Assembly: GCF_040958095.1 (NCBI RefSeq)
Contig: NC_091214.1
Span: forward strand, 10,201,371 to 10,265,370
Direction: 5' to 3'
Origin: Procambarus clarkii
Taxonomy: Eukaryota > Arthropoda > Malacostraca > Decapoda > Cambaridae
DNA: 64,000 nt
Shown here in pieces: positions 10,806-20,295 of this stretch (positions are counted from its first letter, which is position 1; each line of letters begins with the position of its first letter). Under the pieces are notes generated by a model. The model worked only from the letters and a program-made list of their open reading frames with translations. It did no database searches and was not told the origin of the DNA. The translations under genes and the position numbers were made by a program.

Positions 10806-12182
10806 CTACAATTTGAAACGTCCCTTCGAATCTGTACTGTTGACAGAGACAGTTCCAGGGTACAGGTGTTTGCTGAAGAGAGAAAGATCATTAACAGGAA
10901 CACCAACATTCATCACAGGCTTACCGGACTTAGGAGGAGTCGGTTTGGGTTTAGGAGTTTCACTATAGCCTTTGTATTGGGCTTTCCCACATTTATCTAT
11001 GGTATGTCCATAGAGCTTGCAATACTTACAATACAATTGAGAGCGTGCTGATCTGTACTTACTTTGTCATAACTATACCAAGACTTCTTACTGGAAGGTG
11101 GTTCTGGTGTTAGCCGGTGGATGAGGCTGTAGGTGTCAGCCGACGTTGCACATCTGATGTAGTTGGTTTCTTCTTTGTCTGCTAAATATAAACGGATGGA
11201 AGGGGGAGCAAGTCTAAAGAATTCCTCAACTAGAATGAGGTTGACAAGCTCTGAAAATGTAGAGACATGTGCTGCTTCCAGCCATTTCATGAAATATCTT
11301 TTCTTAGTATTGGCAAATTCTAAAAAGGTGGTGGTACTTGCCTTTAGATAATCACGGAATTTTCGTCTGTAGCTTTCGGTGGAGAGAAGGTAGGCGTCCA
11401 AAACTGCTTGTTTTAGGGGTCTGGTAGTCATTCTCAGACGCTAAGGTACTGAGAGTAATCGCAGCTCTACCTGTGAGATGCACTCTGAGAAGGGTAGACC
11501 ATTGATCTTCAGGCCAGCTAAGTTTTTCAGCTAGGGCCTCAAAAGTAGTAAAAAACACATCTTTCTCTGTCTCAACGAATGGTGGAATTAACTTACTTGC
11601 ATGGGAGACATTAAAGCTTACGGGAAGACTAGCTGTAGCTTGTTGGCGCTGAGTGTGGTGTGTAGTTTCCAAGTTGAGTTCTTGTTGACGATATGCTAGA
11701 ACACTCTCAGCTTGCTTCTTATCGTGCTCACGTTGCATCTCCAGCTGAAGTTTTCTTGCTTCTAGCTGTTCCCTCTCACGCTCTCGTTGTAGGGCAGCCT
11801 CGCGTTCCTTTAGGGCCGCCTCGCGTTCCTGTTCTTCTTTCTTTATGGCAGCCTCACGTTCCCTTATCTGGAGAGCTTCTTTCTGTTGTTGTAGAGCTTC
11901 TTTTTGTTGTTCCTGCTCTATTTTTGCTAGTTCGAGCTTTAACTTCATAGCTGACAGAGCATGTCTATCTGCAATTGAATAGTTTTCGTGAGAATCAGAG
12001 TCTATAATTCCTTCATCTAAGAGGTGGTCCAAGATGATGTTGTGCAAGTCACTTTTATTGGCTCCATGGGGAACATCTAGGTGATACTTATGTGCTAGAG
12101 TTTGTAATTCTGTCTTTCTGGCACGAATTCAGTTCCCTACTTCACTGGCTGGATCACTACGAAATGCTAAAAGACGAAACAT
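10806..12182 (-). pseudogene. gag: gag: coiled coil, SCAN-like capsid, CCHC knuckle
   Basis: Starts at ATG 12180-12182 (near MFRLLAFRSDPA) with an in-frame TGA at 12129-12131. A Glu/Lys/Gln-rich segment with heptad-like repeats (about 11700-11950) predicts a long coiled coil. The region from about 11600 to 11090 reads like a capsid/SCAN fold: PFVETEKDVFFTTFEALAEK, then LILVEEFFRLAPPSIRLYL, the last closely following the SCAN pattern of a Leu-rich helix ending in F.....P. One zinc knuckle CKYCKLYGHTIDKC follows near 11030. Frameshifts occur near 11420 and 11030. An in-frame TAG (10806-10808) separates gag from protease; it could be a readthrough site but decay is as likely. Confidence 0.82.
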
Positions 12183-13086
12183 TTTGAGATAGCAAATAAA
12201 TGTACAGCGAATATACCTGTGATATAATAAGTGTCAGTAATAGGATGACGTGGCAACTGGTAACTATCCCGTGGAAATTTAATCGTTAAAAATTAACGTT
12301 AATATTAGATGTTAAATATTAGTCAATCAAAATCGCAGGAAATCTTGTACCCGGTACTCAATATAAGAGAATAAGGGCAAGAAAATCCTACTAAATAAAT
12401 GAAACCGATAGTTTCGAAAACAAATGAAACTTTTAATTGTTTCAAAAGTGAAAGCGTAGTCCAAGAATGTAGGGATACCTTGCTGGGTCTCTATAGGACA
12501 GAAGCAAAGGGTTTCCTACTTAACTATATGATACTTACAGAATTAGCGTTCTTTGTGCTCTGAAAAAAGAAAGCTAATTCCCTACCTGAGTAAATATTAT
12601 CATCTCTGACCGACGTTTAGGGGTGCGAGTGTCAACTGGTGACGAGAACTGTTGTTCAGGTCCCAACTCAACAGCATACTCCGTGCTAGAGGAAGTATGG
12701 CGCTCTGTATCTTTCTTTGGTCGGATTGCACAAGATAGGGTGCGTGGCCCGAAGACAAACCAAAGTACCAGGGTACCAAAATGATGATCTGCCTGAATTT
12801 GAGAAATATTCTAGGGACGAAAAAGGTGGAATACACGAGTAATAACACTGAGTGATGGACGACCAATTAAGAGAGTGACTGAGGCCTCCAGTCACCACGT
12901 AATCCACAGTTATCCAACACTCACAATATGTTACCCTCGAAATGCACAAAATACACAGCACCATATAAATATTAAAAGTTATGAAAATATTGAATAGCAA
13001 CTGTATCAATGCCAAGTACACTTACCACAAATTGATGTTCTAATACTAGTACCTGAGTGAGGCCTCCCGGACAGGCCCCCATTAAA
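12183..13086 (-). other. Untranslated leader of the Gmr1-like element
   Basis: About 900 bases between the gag ATG and the 5' LTR with no convincing ORF. The part from 12520 to 13086 recurs at the start of every tandem unit. A primer-binding site should abut the LTR at 13086. The minus strand there has TGGGGGCCTGTCCGGG after a 5-base gap; it begins with TGG as expected but I cannot assign a tRNA. Confidence 0.6.
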
Positions 13087-13787
13087 TGTGAAGGAAAAAA
13101 GAAGCGTAGGTGTTCGGCAGTCCTCCTAATGGCTGGTGTCAATGCCAATCACATTTACAAAAGAAAAGTTGACTGCGTGGCTGTTGCCTCCTGTGGTTAA
13201 GTAAGGGAAAACACGCAAAGCAAATCGTATGAACAATGAAACTGAAACTTTAATTAACTTGAAAACAAATATGAACAAAGACAATCCCTTGGCTATGTAC
13301 AGTGCAAACAAACAAGATTATAAAGTCAAAAAATAACATAAAATAAAATAGTGGGTTACGTTACTCTACAATGAATAAAGACAAAAAATGAATTATCAGG
13401 GGCTGAGAATATTTGCTGGCTAAACACATCCAGTATTACACAGAGCGTATATTAGATAGGTGTGTCAGCTTTGAGAGCACAGAATATTCTAAATCCAATA
13501 GCTTGTACACGCTCAGTCATCGGCTATGTAAATGGCGCTGAAGTGGAGTGCAGACGACGATCCACCAATGGGACGTGTGCTAGCTGGAAGTGGTGATTTG
13601 GTGATCGACGAAGGTGGAGGGGGGAGGTGGAGAGCGAGTGTCTGATACGTATGCGCCCTGGCAGAAACGTATTTTACTCAATATGTACTACACTTGCTTG
13701 TAGTATCTAGATGTTGTAGATGTACTGAAGTAACATGATGATAGGAAAGAGCAGGCCAAATCTCTTTTGAAGGAGATTGTCGTAACA
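13087..13787 (-). repeat. 5' LTR of the Gmr1-like element (inside unit A)
   Basis: Full-length partner of the 6423-7118 LTR, ending GTAACA and followed by target copy AGCT at 13788-13791. It has a private 6-bp tandem duplication near 13243 that is absent from the 3' LTR and from the copies in units B, C and D. As the 5' LTR it should carry the promoter, firing leftward into the leader. Confidence 0.9.
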
Positions 13788-13791
13788 AGCT

Positions 13792-14932
13792 ATATACATA
13801 ACAGTAAAATAATGACACCTACAATTAATGATAACTAGAAAATAGTAATTGGTAACTCCATCTGAACGAAAACTTAATACCAAATTTCTTAGATGTTTTT
13901 CGTAATATAAAGATTGACAGTAAAATATCTTATTCATTATGGAGTAATTAACAACAAAATAAACTTTATTTTCATTGCAGAACATATATCAGAGCATACT
14001 AGTGACTCTGGCATTTAAAATAGTGTTATTTTTAAACAATTCGGTTGTAAACCCACAGAACCGCCTACGCGCCGAATACAACATGGTATATAATTCATTA
14101 CTTTAAATTCCATAAATAATCATTAATAATTTTCGGCAGCTATCGAGGTACTCCATAGGTAAATTCCTGTACTCTAACAAGATGCTACTTGCTGTTTAGT
14201 TGTTTAAATTCTTGGAAAATCGTAATGACCAGCGACATAAAATATAACAAGGAAATAGTAGCTGGTAACTGCAGGTGAACAAAAAATTTAATTCCAAATT
14301 GGTTAGATGTTTTCCTAAATATAAAGATCGACCTGAAGGAATTTTATGAATTATGGATTAATTAAGCAAAAAAACGTTTTTGCTTAATTTTACTTGAAGA
14401 ACAGAAATCAGAGAATAGTTAGTGAGTATATTTATATTGTATAATGGGAGAAAGCCCCTGGTAGCCACGAATTAAAATAGATGTAATTATCAAGAAAATA
14501 ACGTCCAAAAACAGCCGTAGGGACAAACGGCATATGATGACGTTACTTCTAAGAGGACAGGTTGCTTGTTCTAGCTTGCTAAGCATTTGCGGTATCTTTG
14601 GGGGTGCTCCGCCGGAACCCCCAAAGTGATAAGCCTGCAGATAGGTAAGATATATTACCATGAATTGTAATTAGTGTAAATTCAAATATTGCAACTATCA
14701 ATTGCTAACTATATAGATGTAACTATTAATTGTAATTGATTGAATACTTTAACATTATAATGATTATTCATTATAATTATTCTTTAATACTTTATTGTTA
14801 TGCATTAGTCACTAATTATTTATCATTCACCCTAATTAGCTATTTGATTCATTAAAAATAATTGCTTATCATTATACTATTTGTTATTATTATATTATTT
14901 ATTATATAATTATAATCATTTATTATTAATAT
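13792..14932. other. AT-rich flank with a diverged direct duplication
   Basis: No gene. Two related segments, about 13836-13990 and 14245-14420, share an ordered series of matches (ggtaact, ccaaatt, ttagatgtttt, aatataaagat, attatgga.taatta, cagagaa/cagagca), so this is an old internal duplication, now strongly diverged. Short ORFs here recur in all units only because the DNA was copied. Confidence 0.5.
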
Positions 14933-15160
14933 AAGAACATAAGAACATAAGAACAAAGGCAACTGCAGAAGGCCTATTGGCCCATACGAGGCAGCTCCTA
15001 TTTATAACCACCCAATCCCACTCATATACTTGTCCAACCCGCGCTTGAAACAATCGAGGGACCCCACCTCCAGCACGTTACGTGGTAATTGGTAATCAAC
15101 AACCCTGTTACTGAAACAGTATTTACCCAAGTCTTTCCTAAATCTAAACTTATCCAATTT
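14933..15160 (-). mobile_element. CR1-like LINE 3' end with octamer tail
   Basis: Read on the minus strand it encodes the end of a LINE polyprotein (KFRFRKDLGKYCFSNRVVDY, then a FKRGLDKYMSG-like tail) followed by a short 3' UTR ending in repeats of the octamer TTATGTTC. Tandem octamers at the 3' end are typical of CR1-group LINEs. It begins with aagaacataagaac on the plus strand. Copies occur at 29474-29701, 38532-38759 and 47971-48198. Confidence 0.75.
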
Positions 15161-15263
15161 ATACCATATATATATATAATTTATACCATATATATATTAA
15201 TATATTATTTATTATTATTAATTTATTATTTATTATTAATTTATTATTTACTATTATAAAATA
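15161..15263. repeat. AT minisatellite, 18-bp unit
   Basis: A run of tata followed by copies of an 18-bp unit aatttattatttattatt. Units A, C and D carry two copies (the last a variant with tttacta); unit B carries four (about 29757-29840). This makes it a natural copy-number marker inside the array. Confidence 0.8.
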
Positions 15264-15602
15264 AACAAGTCCCCAATCTGAGCGCGTTTTCTTCCAGCCG
15301 CAGAAAACAGGAACATATGTGGAAGCTTTGGGACCGTTACGATGAAAAACAGATAAGCACCTCGCAGTTCCTCGAGGAATGTTCGCGTTTTATCCCAGAA
15401 AGTTCCTGAACTAGAATTAGAAAACAGCAGTCCGATTCCTGGTTGTTATTTTTCTTAAGCTAGTTGTAAATGATAATGTAAAAAATAGCCATTGAGGTCT
15501 GATTAACACTTTATGACCATATTATCTATGTTTTCCTCCACTACTCAAAAGTTGAGTATGGGGTGCATAATAAATTAGCCTCGCCTTCAGTGGCACCTTT
15601 GG

Positions 15603-15738
15603 GCCGGATTCAGGAAGGTACTTACGAAGGTTTTTCCTCTTAGCTAAGAGCGTTTTCCGTCTTAGCGCCTTCGTGGCGGCTACGTCCGTATTCAATTAAC
15701 TACCCTAAGTGGAAAAATCTTCGTAAGTTCATTCCGGG
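15603..15738. mobile_element. Foldback MITE (~136 bp)
   Basis: The ends are inverted relative to each other: ccggattcagg...cttacgaaggtttttcc on the left and ggaaaaatcttcgtaag...ccgg on the right. Such short palindromic elements with ccggattcagg-type ends are non-autonomous DNA transposons. Copies begin near 30180, 39202 and 48641. No transposase is present. Confidence 0.6.
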
Positions 15739-16124
15739 ATTTAAGTGTGGTTTCGACCACTCGTAGCTTTACGTAAACTGGATATAAGTCATTTTTTCTC
15801 TACTACATAACACTGGGATCGATTTATGATATTGGAACATGACCAAAATATTATAGCTGGTGAATCTAGTGAAGAGTAATCCTTCGTGTTAGTTATATAT
15901 GCATTCTCTGCTTGAAACTTGAAGTAAATATGTGTTTGATGATAGTAGAATTAGTTTTATAATAGCAAGATATTATACCAGTAGTTATTAAGTAAATAAA
16001 CACTGGTGAACATGAAATATGAGAGAAGGTGATGAGCCCTGCCTGATGGGATCATTTACTATCACCAAATGCCCCTGTTCACCTAGTAGTAAGGGTGTAC
16101 CTTAGCTATACATACCCATTTCTT
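15739..16124. other. Stretch with nothing recognised
   Basis: Mixed-composition sequence between the MITE and the next LINE tail. No ORF with codon structure, no repeat recognised other than its recurrence in each unit. Confidence 0.4.
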
Positions 16125-16530
16125 TTATTTATTATTTATTTATTTATTTATGCATATACAAGAATGTACATAAGGAATGTGAGGATACAATTATGGTAAT
16201 TACAGTCTTGTAAAGCCACTAGCACGCGCAGCGTTTCGGGCAGGTCCTTAATCTAAGAAAATTTTAAGGAGGTAAATACTTGCAAAATTTATAGACAAAA
16301 AAATGATAACAGATTACATGGAATGAAAAAAAAAAAGATGAGAGAAAATTATAGGTACAGTATATTAAAGCACATAGGTAGCTATGATTGATTGCAATGA
16401 CAGCTTAAAATGGTAGTTGACAACAAATTGGTAGGCACAATACAGCAGAAACAATATAAGATTGATTGCAATGACAGCTTGAATGGTAGTTGACAAAAAT
16501 TGGTAGTCACAATACAGCATATGGCTAGCA
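16125..16530 (-). mobile_element. LINE-2-type 3' UTR fragment
   Basis: Begins with tttattta repeats, then carries the gtaaagccactag...gcgtttcgggcagg core on the minus strand also seen in the LINE-2 3' UTR at 19190-19530. It includes an internal direct repeat of about 60 bp (gattgattgcaatgacagctt... at about 16386 and 16459). No coding part remains, so it is a severely 5'-truncated insertion. Copies occur in units B, C and D. Confidence 0.7.
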
Positions 16531-16984
16531 CATGGCTATGGCTATTTCTAATTTATTTAGTTTGGTTTTATTTTGAAATTAAATCTGGGTGAGACATAAA
16601 ATAAAAATATGCTGCACAAATGATGTTAGGTAAGGAAGAGGGTAAAAATGTCAAAAACTTTATTCATTGAATACTTAAAGCTATAATTATGACTATATAG
16701 ACTACTAAAAAAGAGAGAGGGAAGTAGGGGTCCAAGACCTCTTCCTGTTATACAATTTGGGTGTGGAACAAGTAATTATCAAAAGAAGGCACCATGCCGG
16801 GAAGGCTATGTAGCAGTAAGGCAGTGAGGTGAGGCAGCTACTTATTTGAGAAATGCTTATTTTATTTACCTTATAAGCTGAGGCAACTTATTTTATTTGA
16901 GGAATACTCAGCTGATTCCTCTACATTTAGCATGGAACAAATTTGTGTCCAAGACCTCTTTCTGTTACTCAATTTGGCTGTGTG
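16531..16984. other. Non-coding flank with short direct repeats
   Basis: No gene. A motif aagaaggcaccatgccgggaaggctatgtagca near 16780 recurs near 17455, on the far side of the LINE fragment at 16985-17437, and gtccaagacctctt recurs near 16730 and 16947. In unit C this region is broken at 40237 by a LINE insertion. Confidence 0.45.
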
Positions 16985-17437
16985 TAACCAAACTAGAAGT
17001 GCTCTACAAATCAAGGGACCCAGAATGTGGAATGACCTCCCAAATCAGGTCAAAGGCTGTACCTCTCTCAACCAGTTTAAGAGTTAAACCAAGTACTGCC
17101 TAATTAACTCCATGTAACCTAACTTACCTCCTAAATGTCAACCCATGTCTTGCTATTTTTTAAACAACGCTGTTCACCAACATGTGCAATTGCTGATTTA
17201 TGCTATGTTAACCCCCTTTTTGTATTTTTTATTCCTTCTTTCAACACAATTTATACCTAATCTCGATTGCTATTAAGTTTTAGTCTGTGTTTTTTCCCCC
17301 CACACCTTGCCCGAAATGCTATGAGTATTAGTGGCTTTAGGTATTGTATGTACTAGCTCTGCCTATAAATCCAACATTATGTTTGTAAATCAACTGTATG
17401 TACTTTTCCTGAATAAAATGTATTTATTATTTATTTT
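16985..17437 (+). mobile_element. 5'-truncated CR1/L2-like LINE, plus strand
   Basis: Starts in the polyprotein tail (SALQIKGPRMWNDLPNQVKG), has an in-frame stop, and ends with a 3' UTR of about 330 bp closing at tgaataaaatgtatttatt. The tail is clearly related to the C-terminus of LINE-1 at 20587 but from another subfamily. Copies: about 31561-32013, 41013-41465, 50024-50476. Confidence 0.78.
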
Positions 17438-18333
17438 TTAATCAGTAAAGTATTAAAAGAAGGCACCAAGCTGGGAAGGCTATGTAGCACCATTGTGTGT
17501 AACAATAAACCAAATTTTTTTTAACAAATAATGCACCTGTATGAGAAAACAAATCCTGTCAGCTGTAAAAATATTGATGCAGTTATTTAAATGAAAAATA
17601 TAATGAAAGAAATATTACTGGTTTATTTTTATCCTATCTTTTTGTACTGTACAGTATATCCAAGGAAGTGAAAAATTAAGACATAATGCACAATTTAATG
17701 AATGATTAGCATGGATTAGCAGTTCAAAAGAAATATGACTTGTATTACATATCAACATGAGATCTTAATGATCCATGGTCAACATGATTTAATAAGGATA
17801 ATACAGTACTGTATTTGTAATAATACAAACTATAATTTAAAATCTTTATTACTGATTTTTTTTTAGTAAGAAGATTAGGTATACACAGCAATGTGCTGCT
17901 ACCCTATTCTATATGGAATATTACACAGTGTAGATAAAAAACTAGCTATAAGTTTATCTAATACTCCCATCTCACAGGATGGTTAGACATACTGTACATG
18001 GAATCAATTTAGAAAATACCAGCCTCAATACAAAAAACAAATCAACTCTGACTAAACAACTCTAAGCAATTTTCACAAGAGGTAAGCACTGAATCATGGA
18101 AACATTATATTATAATTACTCTTACCAGTTTCTACAAAACTCCTCTCAAACAATGTATTTTTAAACATGTTTAGGTATACACAGCAATGTGCTGCTTAAA
18201 ATTCCCTATTCTGTATAAAGGACCACACAGTGTAGATCAAAAACCAGCTACAAGCTCACCCAACATCCTCACCTCACAGGATGGCCAGTCATACATGGAA
18301 TTAGGAGAGAACAAAATACTTAATGCTGATCTA
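17438..18333. repeat. Non-coding region with a 137-bp direct duplication
   Basis: Two copies of one segment, 17876-18012 and 18172-18308, both starting ttaggtatacacagcaatg and both ending around acatggaat, about 75-80% alike by eye and 296 bp apart start to start. The right copy leads into a LINE tail fragment, so the segment may be the 3' UTR of that LINE. No ORF is credible; the short ORFs here exist only because of the array copies. Confidence 0.55.
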
Positions 18334-18510
18334 TTAGCCTCCACTGGCAAAATCTGGGTGCAGCACAAGAATATCTTCCAATATTCCTGAGTGTATGAAG
18401 TAATTACAGAGCTCAAAGTACCTCATACCATTTGGTATGAAGTCACTGATAACAGGACAATCACAGATATAGTGTTGGAGAGTATGTTCTCTCAAGTAGG
18501 ACTGAAAACA
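18334..18510 (-). pseudogene. C-terminal fragment of an R1/I-type LINE polyprotein
   Basis: Minus-strand peptide containing EHTLQHYICDCPVISDF and ELCNYFIHSGILEDIL. A His-Cys pattern of the form LxHYxxxCPxxxxF is the usual zinc-knuckle-like tail after RNase H in R1/I-type LINEs, the group of the element at 1-5520. Copies occur at 32904, 42355 and 51367 onward. Identification rests on pattern recognition only. Confidence 0.55.
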
Positions 18511-18516
18511 GATGTT

Positions 18517-18661
18517 TTTTTCCACCAAGAGGGCAATAAACCCATGGAACCGCCTACCCGCTGAAGCCGTAAATGCCAAATTCCAACTAAAAAATAACAT
18601 TAATTCAATTGGCGGGCCCTTTAACAAGCCGCCGGCTTTCTGTCCTCTTCGAAGTCACTAG
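18517..18661 (+). pseudogene. LINE polyprotein tail fragment, plus strand
   Basis: Plus-strand frame reading INPWNRLPAEAVNAKFQLKN and ending in LRSH then TAG at 18659-18661. The WNRLP...A.F pattern is a common LINE C-terminal signature, as in the other tails here. It faces the minus-strand fragment at 18334-18510, so two unrelated LINE tails abut tail to head. A weaker relative (aacccacagaaccgcctacgc) lies near 14050. Confidence 0.5.
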
Positions 18662-18775
18662 ATAGTTAGTGGCCATTGGGTAAATTCAGTAAATATATAC
18701 AATAATTGTCAGCGCATCTTCCGAGCAACAAGGACAGCTACACAGTATCTCTTAGAATTACGTAGGTAAACAACA

Positions 18776-19121
18776 AATGTAACATATTTGTTTACTACAA
18801 TGTCGGTGCTGGCTGTAGAAGTTGAAAAAACATTGTTTTACTTCGAAATATACTAATTTTATAAGAAAATTCGACGTAAATAGGACGCAGTAGAGCTCCT
18901 ATAAGCCAGCGCTAAATCTTCAATATGAAGAATGTTGCTGCTCTCTGATTGGCCAAACGAAACACAGTAGTGACCTCTATCGGCACGCAGGTGAACCAAC
19001 AATTTTCTTCCTAAGTATACCTTATTGAATCGTACCTAAGCATCTTCTTAGGGCGCACTTAGGAACCTTCGTAGCAAACCCACTTACGAAGAAATACACA
19101 GAGCTTCCTGAATCTAGGTCC
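18776..19121 (+). repeat. Inverted-repeat arm 1 (DNA-transposon-like end)
   Basis: 346 bp matching, in inverted orientation, 23139-23486 in spacer X. The terminus facing right reads cttcctgaatctaggtcc, similar to the ccggattcagg end of the MITE at 15603, so this is probably one end of a non-autonomous DNA transposon. Copies: 33346-33691, 42797-43142, 51809-52154. No transposase is visible. Confidence 0.7.
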
Positions 19122-19189
19122 TTGTTTCTAAATGTGTTACAAACTCACACTGTATCTTGTGCTACCCACCCCGTCAACTCAAATTTTAC

Positions 19190-20295
19190 TACAATATATT
19201 TATTTATTTATTTATTTATATATATACAAGAAGGTACATTGGGATTGTGAGGATACATATAACATAGTAATTACATTCTTGTAAAGCCACTAGTACACAC
19301 AGCGTTTTGGGCAGGTCCTTAATCTAAGAAAATTTTAAGTAGGTAAATACTTGCAAAAATTATAACAGTTACATAGCAAGAAAAAAAATCAGAGAAAAAA
19401 TGTAGGTATATTAAAGCACATAGGTAGCTCAGATTGATTGCAATGACAGCTTGAATGGTAGTTTAACAAAAACTTAGCAGGCACAATACAGCATATGGCT
19501 AGCACATAAAAGAATACAGCAATGAACACAATGATAAAGTTGTTTGGATTAAGTACATAAAAATTAGGAGATTGGGTAACACTAGATACAGAGCAAATTT
19601 AAAGCTCAGTGTAGGAAACTACGAAGATGAAATTAGGTACTTTTTGTTTTTGTTTTTAAATGAGGCATTTTGATAGCTTTGATAGTTTGTTTGATAGCTT
19701 TTCAATTCACTAGGGAGTGAGTTCCATAGACTAGGTCCCTTAATTTGCATAGAGTGTTTACACAGATTAAGTTTGACCCTGGGGATATCAAAGAGATATA
19801 TATTTCTGGTGTGGTAATAATGGGTCCTATTACATCTGTCCAGGGAGAGTTTCAGAGCATGGTTTGCATTTAAGAACAGGGTTTTGTAAATGTAGTTGAC
19901 ACAAGAGAATGTGTTGAGGGAGTTAATATTTAGCAAGTTAAGGGATTTAAACAAGGGGGCTGAGTGTTGTCTGAAAGCAGAGTTTGTTATTATAGTGATA
20001 GCAGATTTTTGCTGGGTGATGATAGACTTAAGATGGTTTTCAGTGGTAGACCACCATGCACAAATACCATAATTAAGATAGGGATAAATTAGTGCATAAT
20101 ATAGTGAGAGGAGAGCAGAGTTAGGAACATAATATCTTATTTTGGAGAGTATACCAACTGATTTAGAGACTTTCTTGCTTATGTGTTGAATGTGGGTGCT
20201 GAAGTTGAGTCTCTTGTCTAGGAATAGGCCAAGAAACTTTCCATCATTTTTATTACTGATGTTAATGTTGTCTATCTGTAGCTGAATTGCATTCA
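19190..20295 (-). mobile_element. LINE-2 (CR1/L2-like), 3' part
   Basis: The 3' UTR is at about 19190-19618 (ending in tttattta repeats); the C-terminal 225 codons of the RT polyprotein are at 19619-20295. The latter include DGKFLGLFLDKR, YLNYGICAWWS and IKGPSLWNSLP. The reading frame is open but the 5' side is cut at 20295 by LINE-1 and resumes at 22796 (GSKSS on that side joins directly to NAIQLQ here). Copies: 33760-34865, 43211-44316, 52223-53328. Confidence 0.85.

Larger units (their letters stand above)
6419..13791 (-). mobile_element. Gmr1-like Ty3/gypsy LTR retrotransposon (complete outline, decayed)
   Basis: Bounded by LTRs at 6423-7118 and 13087-13787 and by a 4-bp target duplication AGCT (6419-6422 and 13788-13791). 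Read on the minus strand: 5' LTR, ~900-bp leader, gag with coiled coil, SCAN-like capsid and one CCHC knuckle, protease, integrase, RT, RNase H, polypurine tract, 3' LTR. Integrase precedes RT, the reverse of the usual Ty3/gypsy order; this is the known signature of Gmr1-like elements. At least four stops, four frameshifts, a nested LINE fragment and a changed RT catalytic residue make it non-functional. The leader plus 5' LTR were later captured in the tandem array. Confidence 0.88.

Noticed and set aside
10806..10808. Programmed readthrough of the TAG between gag and protease
   Set aside because: Possible in principle, but the same element has several other stops and frameshifts, so decay explains it without a special mechanism.
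12600..13021. ORFs of 88 and 111 codons that recur in every unit
   Set aside because: They lie in the gypsy leader and recur only because the DNA was duplicated; no domain, no codon bias, and one copy is broken without other consequence.
13061..13086. Primer-binding site of the Gmr1-like element (TGGGGGCCTGTCCGGG on the minus strand)
   Set aside because: It starts with TGG near the LTR but is 5 bases away and I cannot match it to a tRNA 3' end; mentioned only as a candidate.
13707..13985. 92-codon ORF (and the 80-codon ORF at 14419-14661) conserved in all four units
   Set aside because: Conservation is explained by the recent duplication; composition is AT-driven and no family is recognised.
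15603..19121. A single 3.5-kb DNA transposon bounded by the ccggattcagg end and the gaatctaggtcc end
   Set aside because: The left end is already paired with its own right end at 15738 as a foldback MITE, and no transposase or target duplication supports the larger element.
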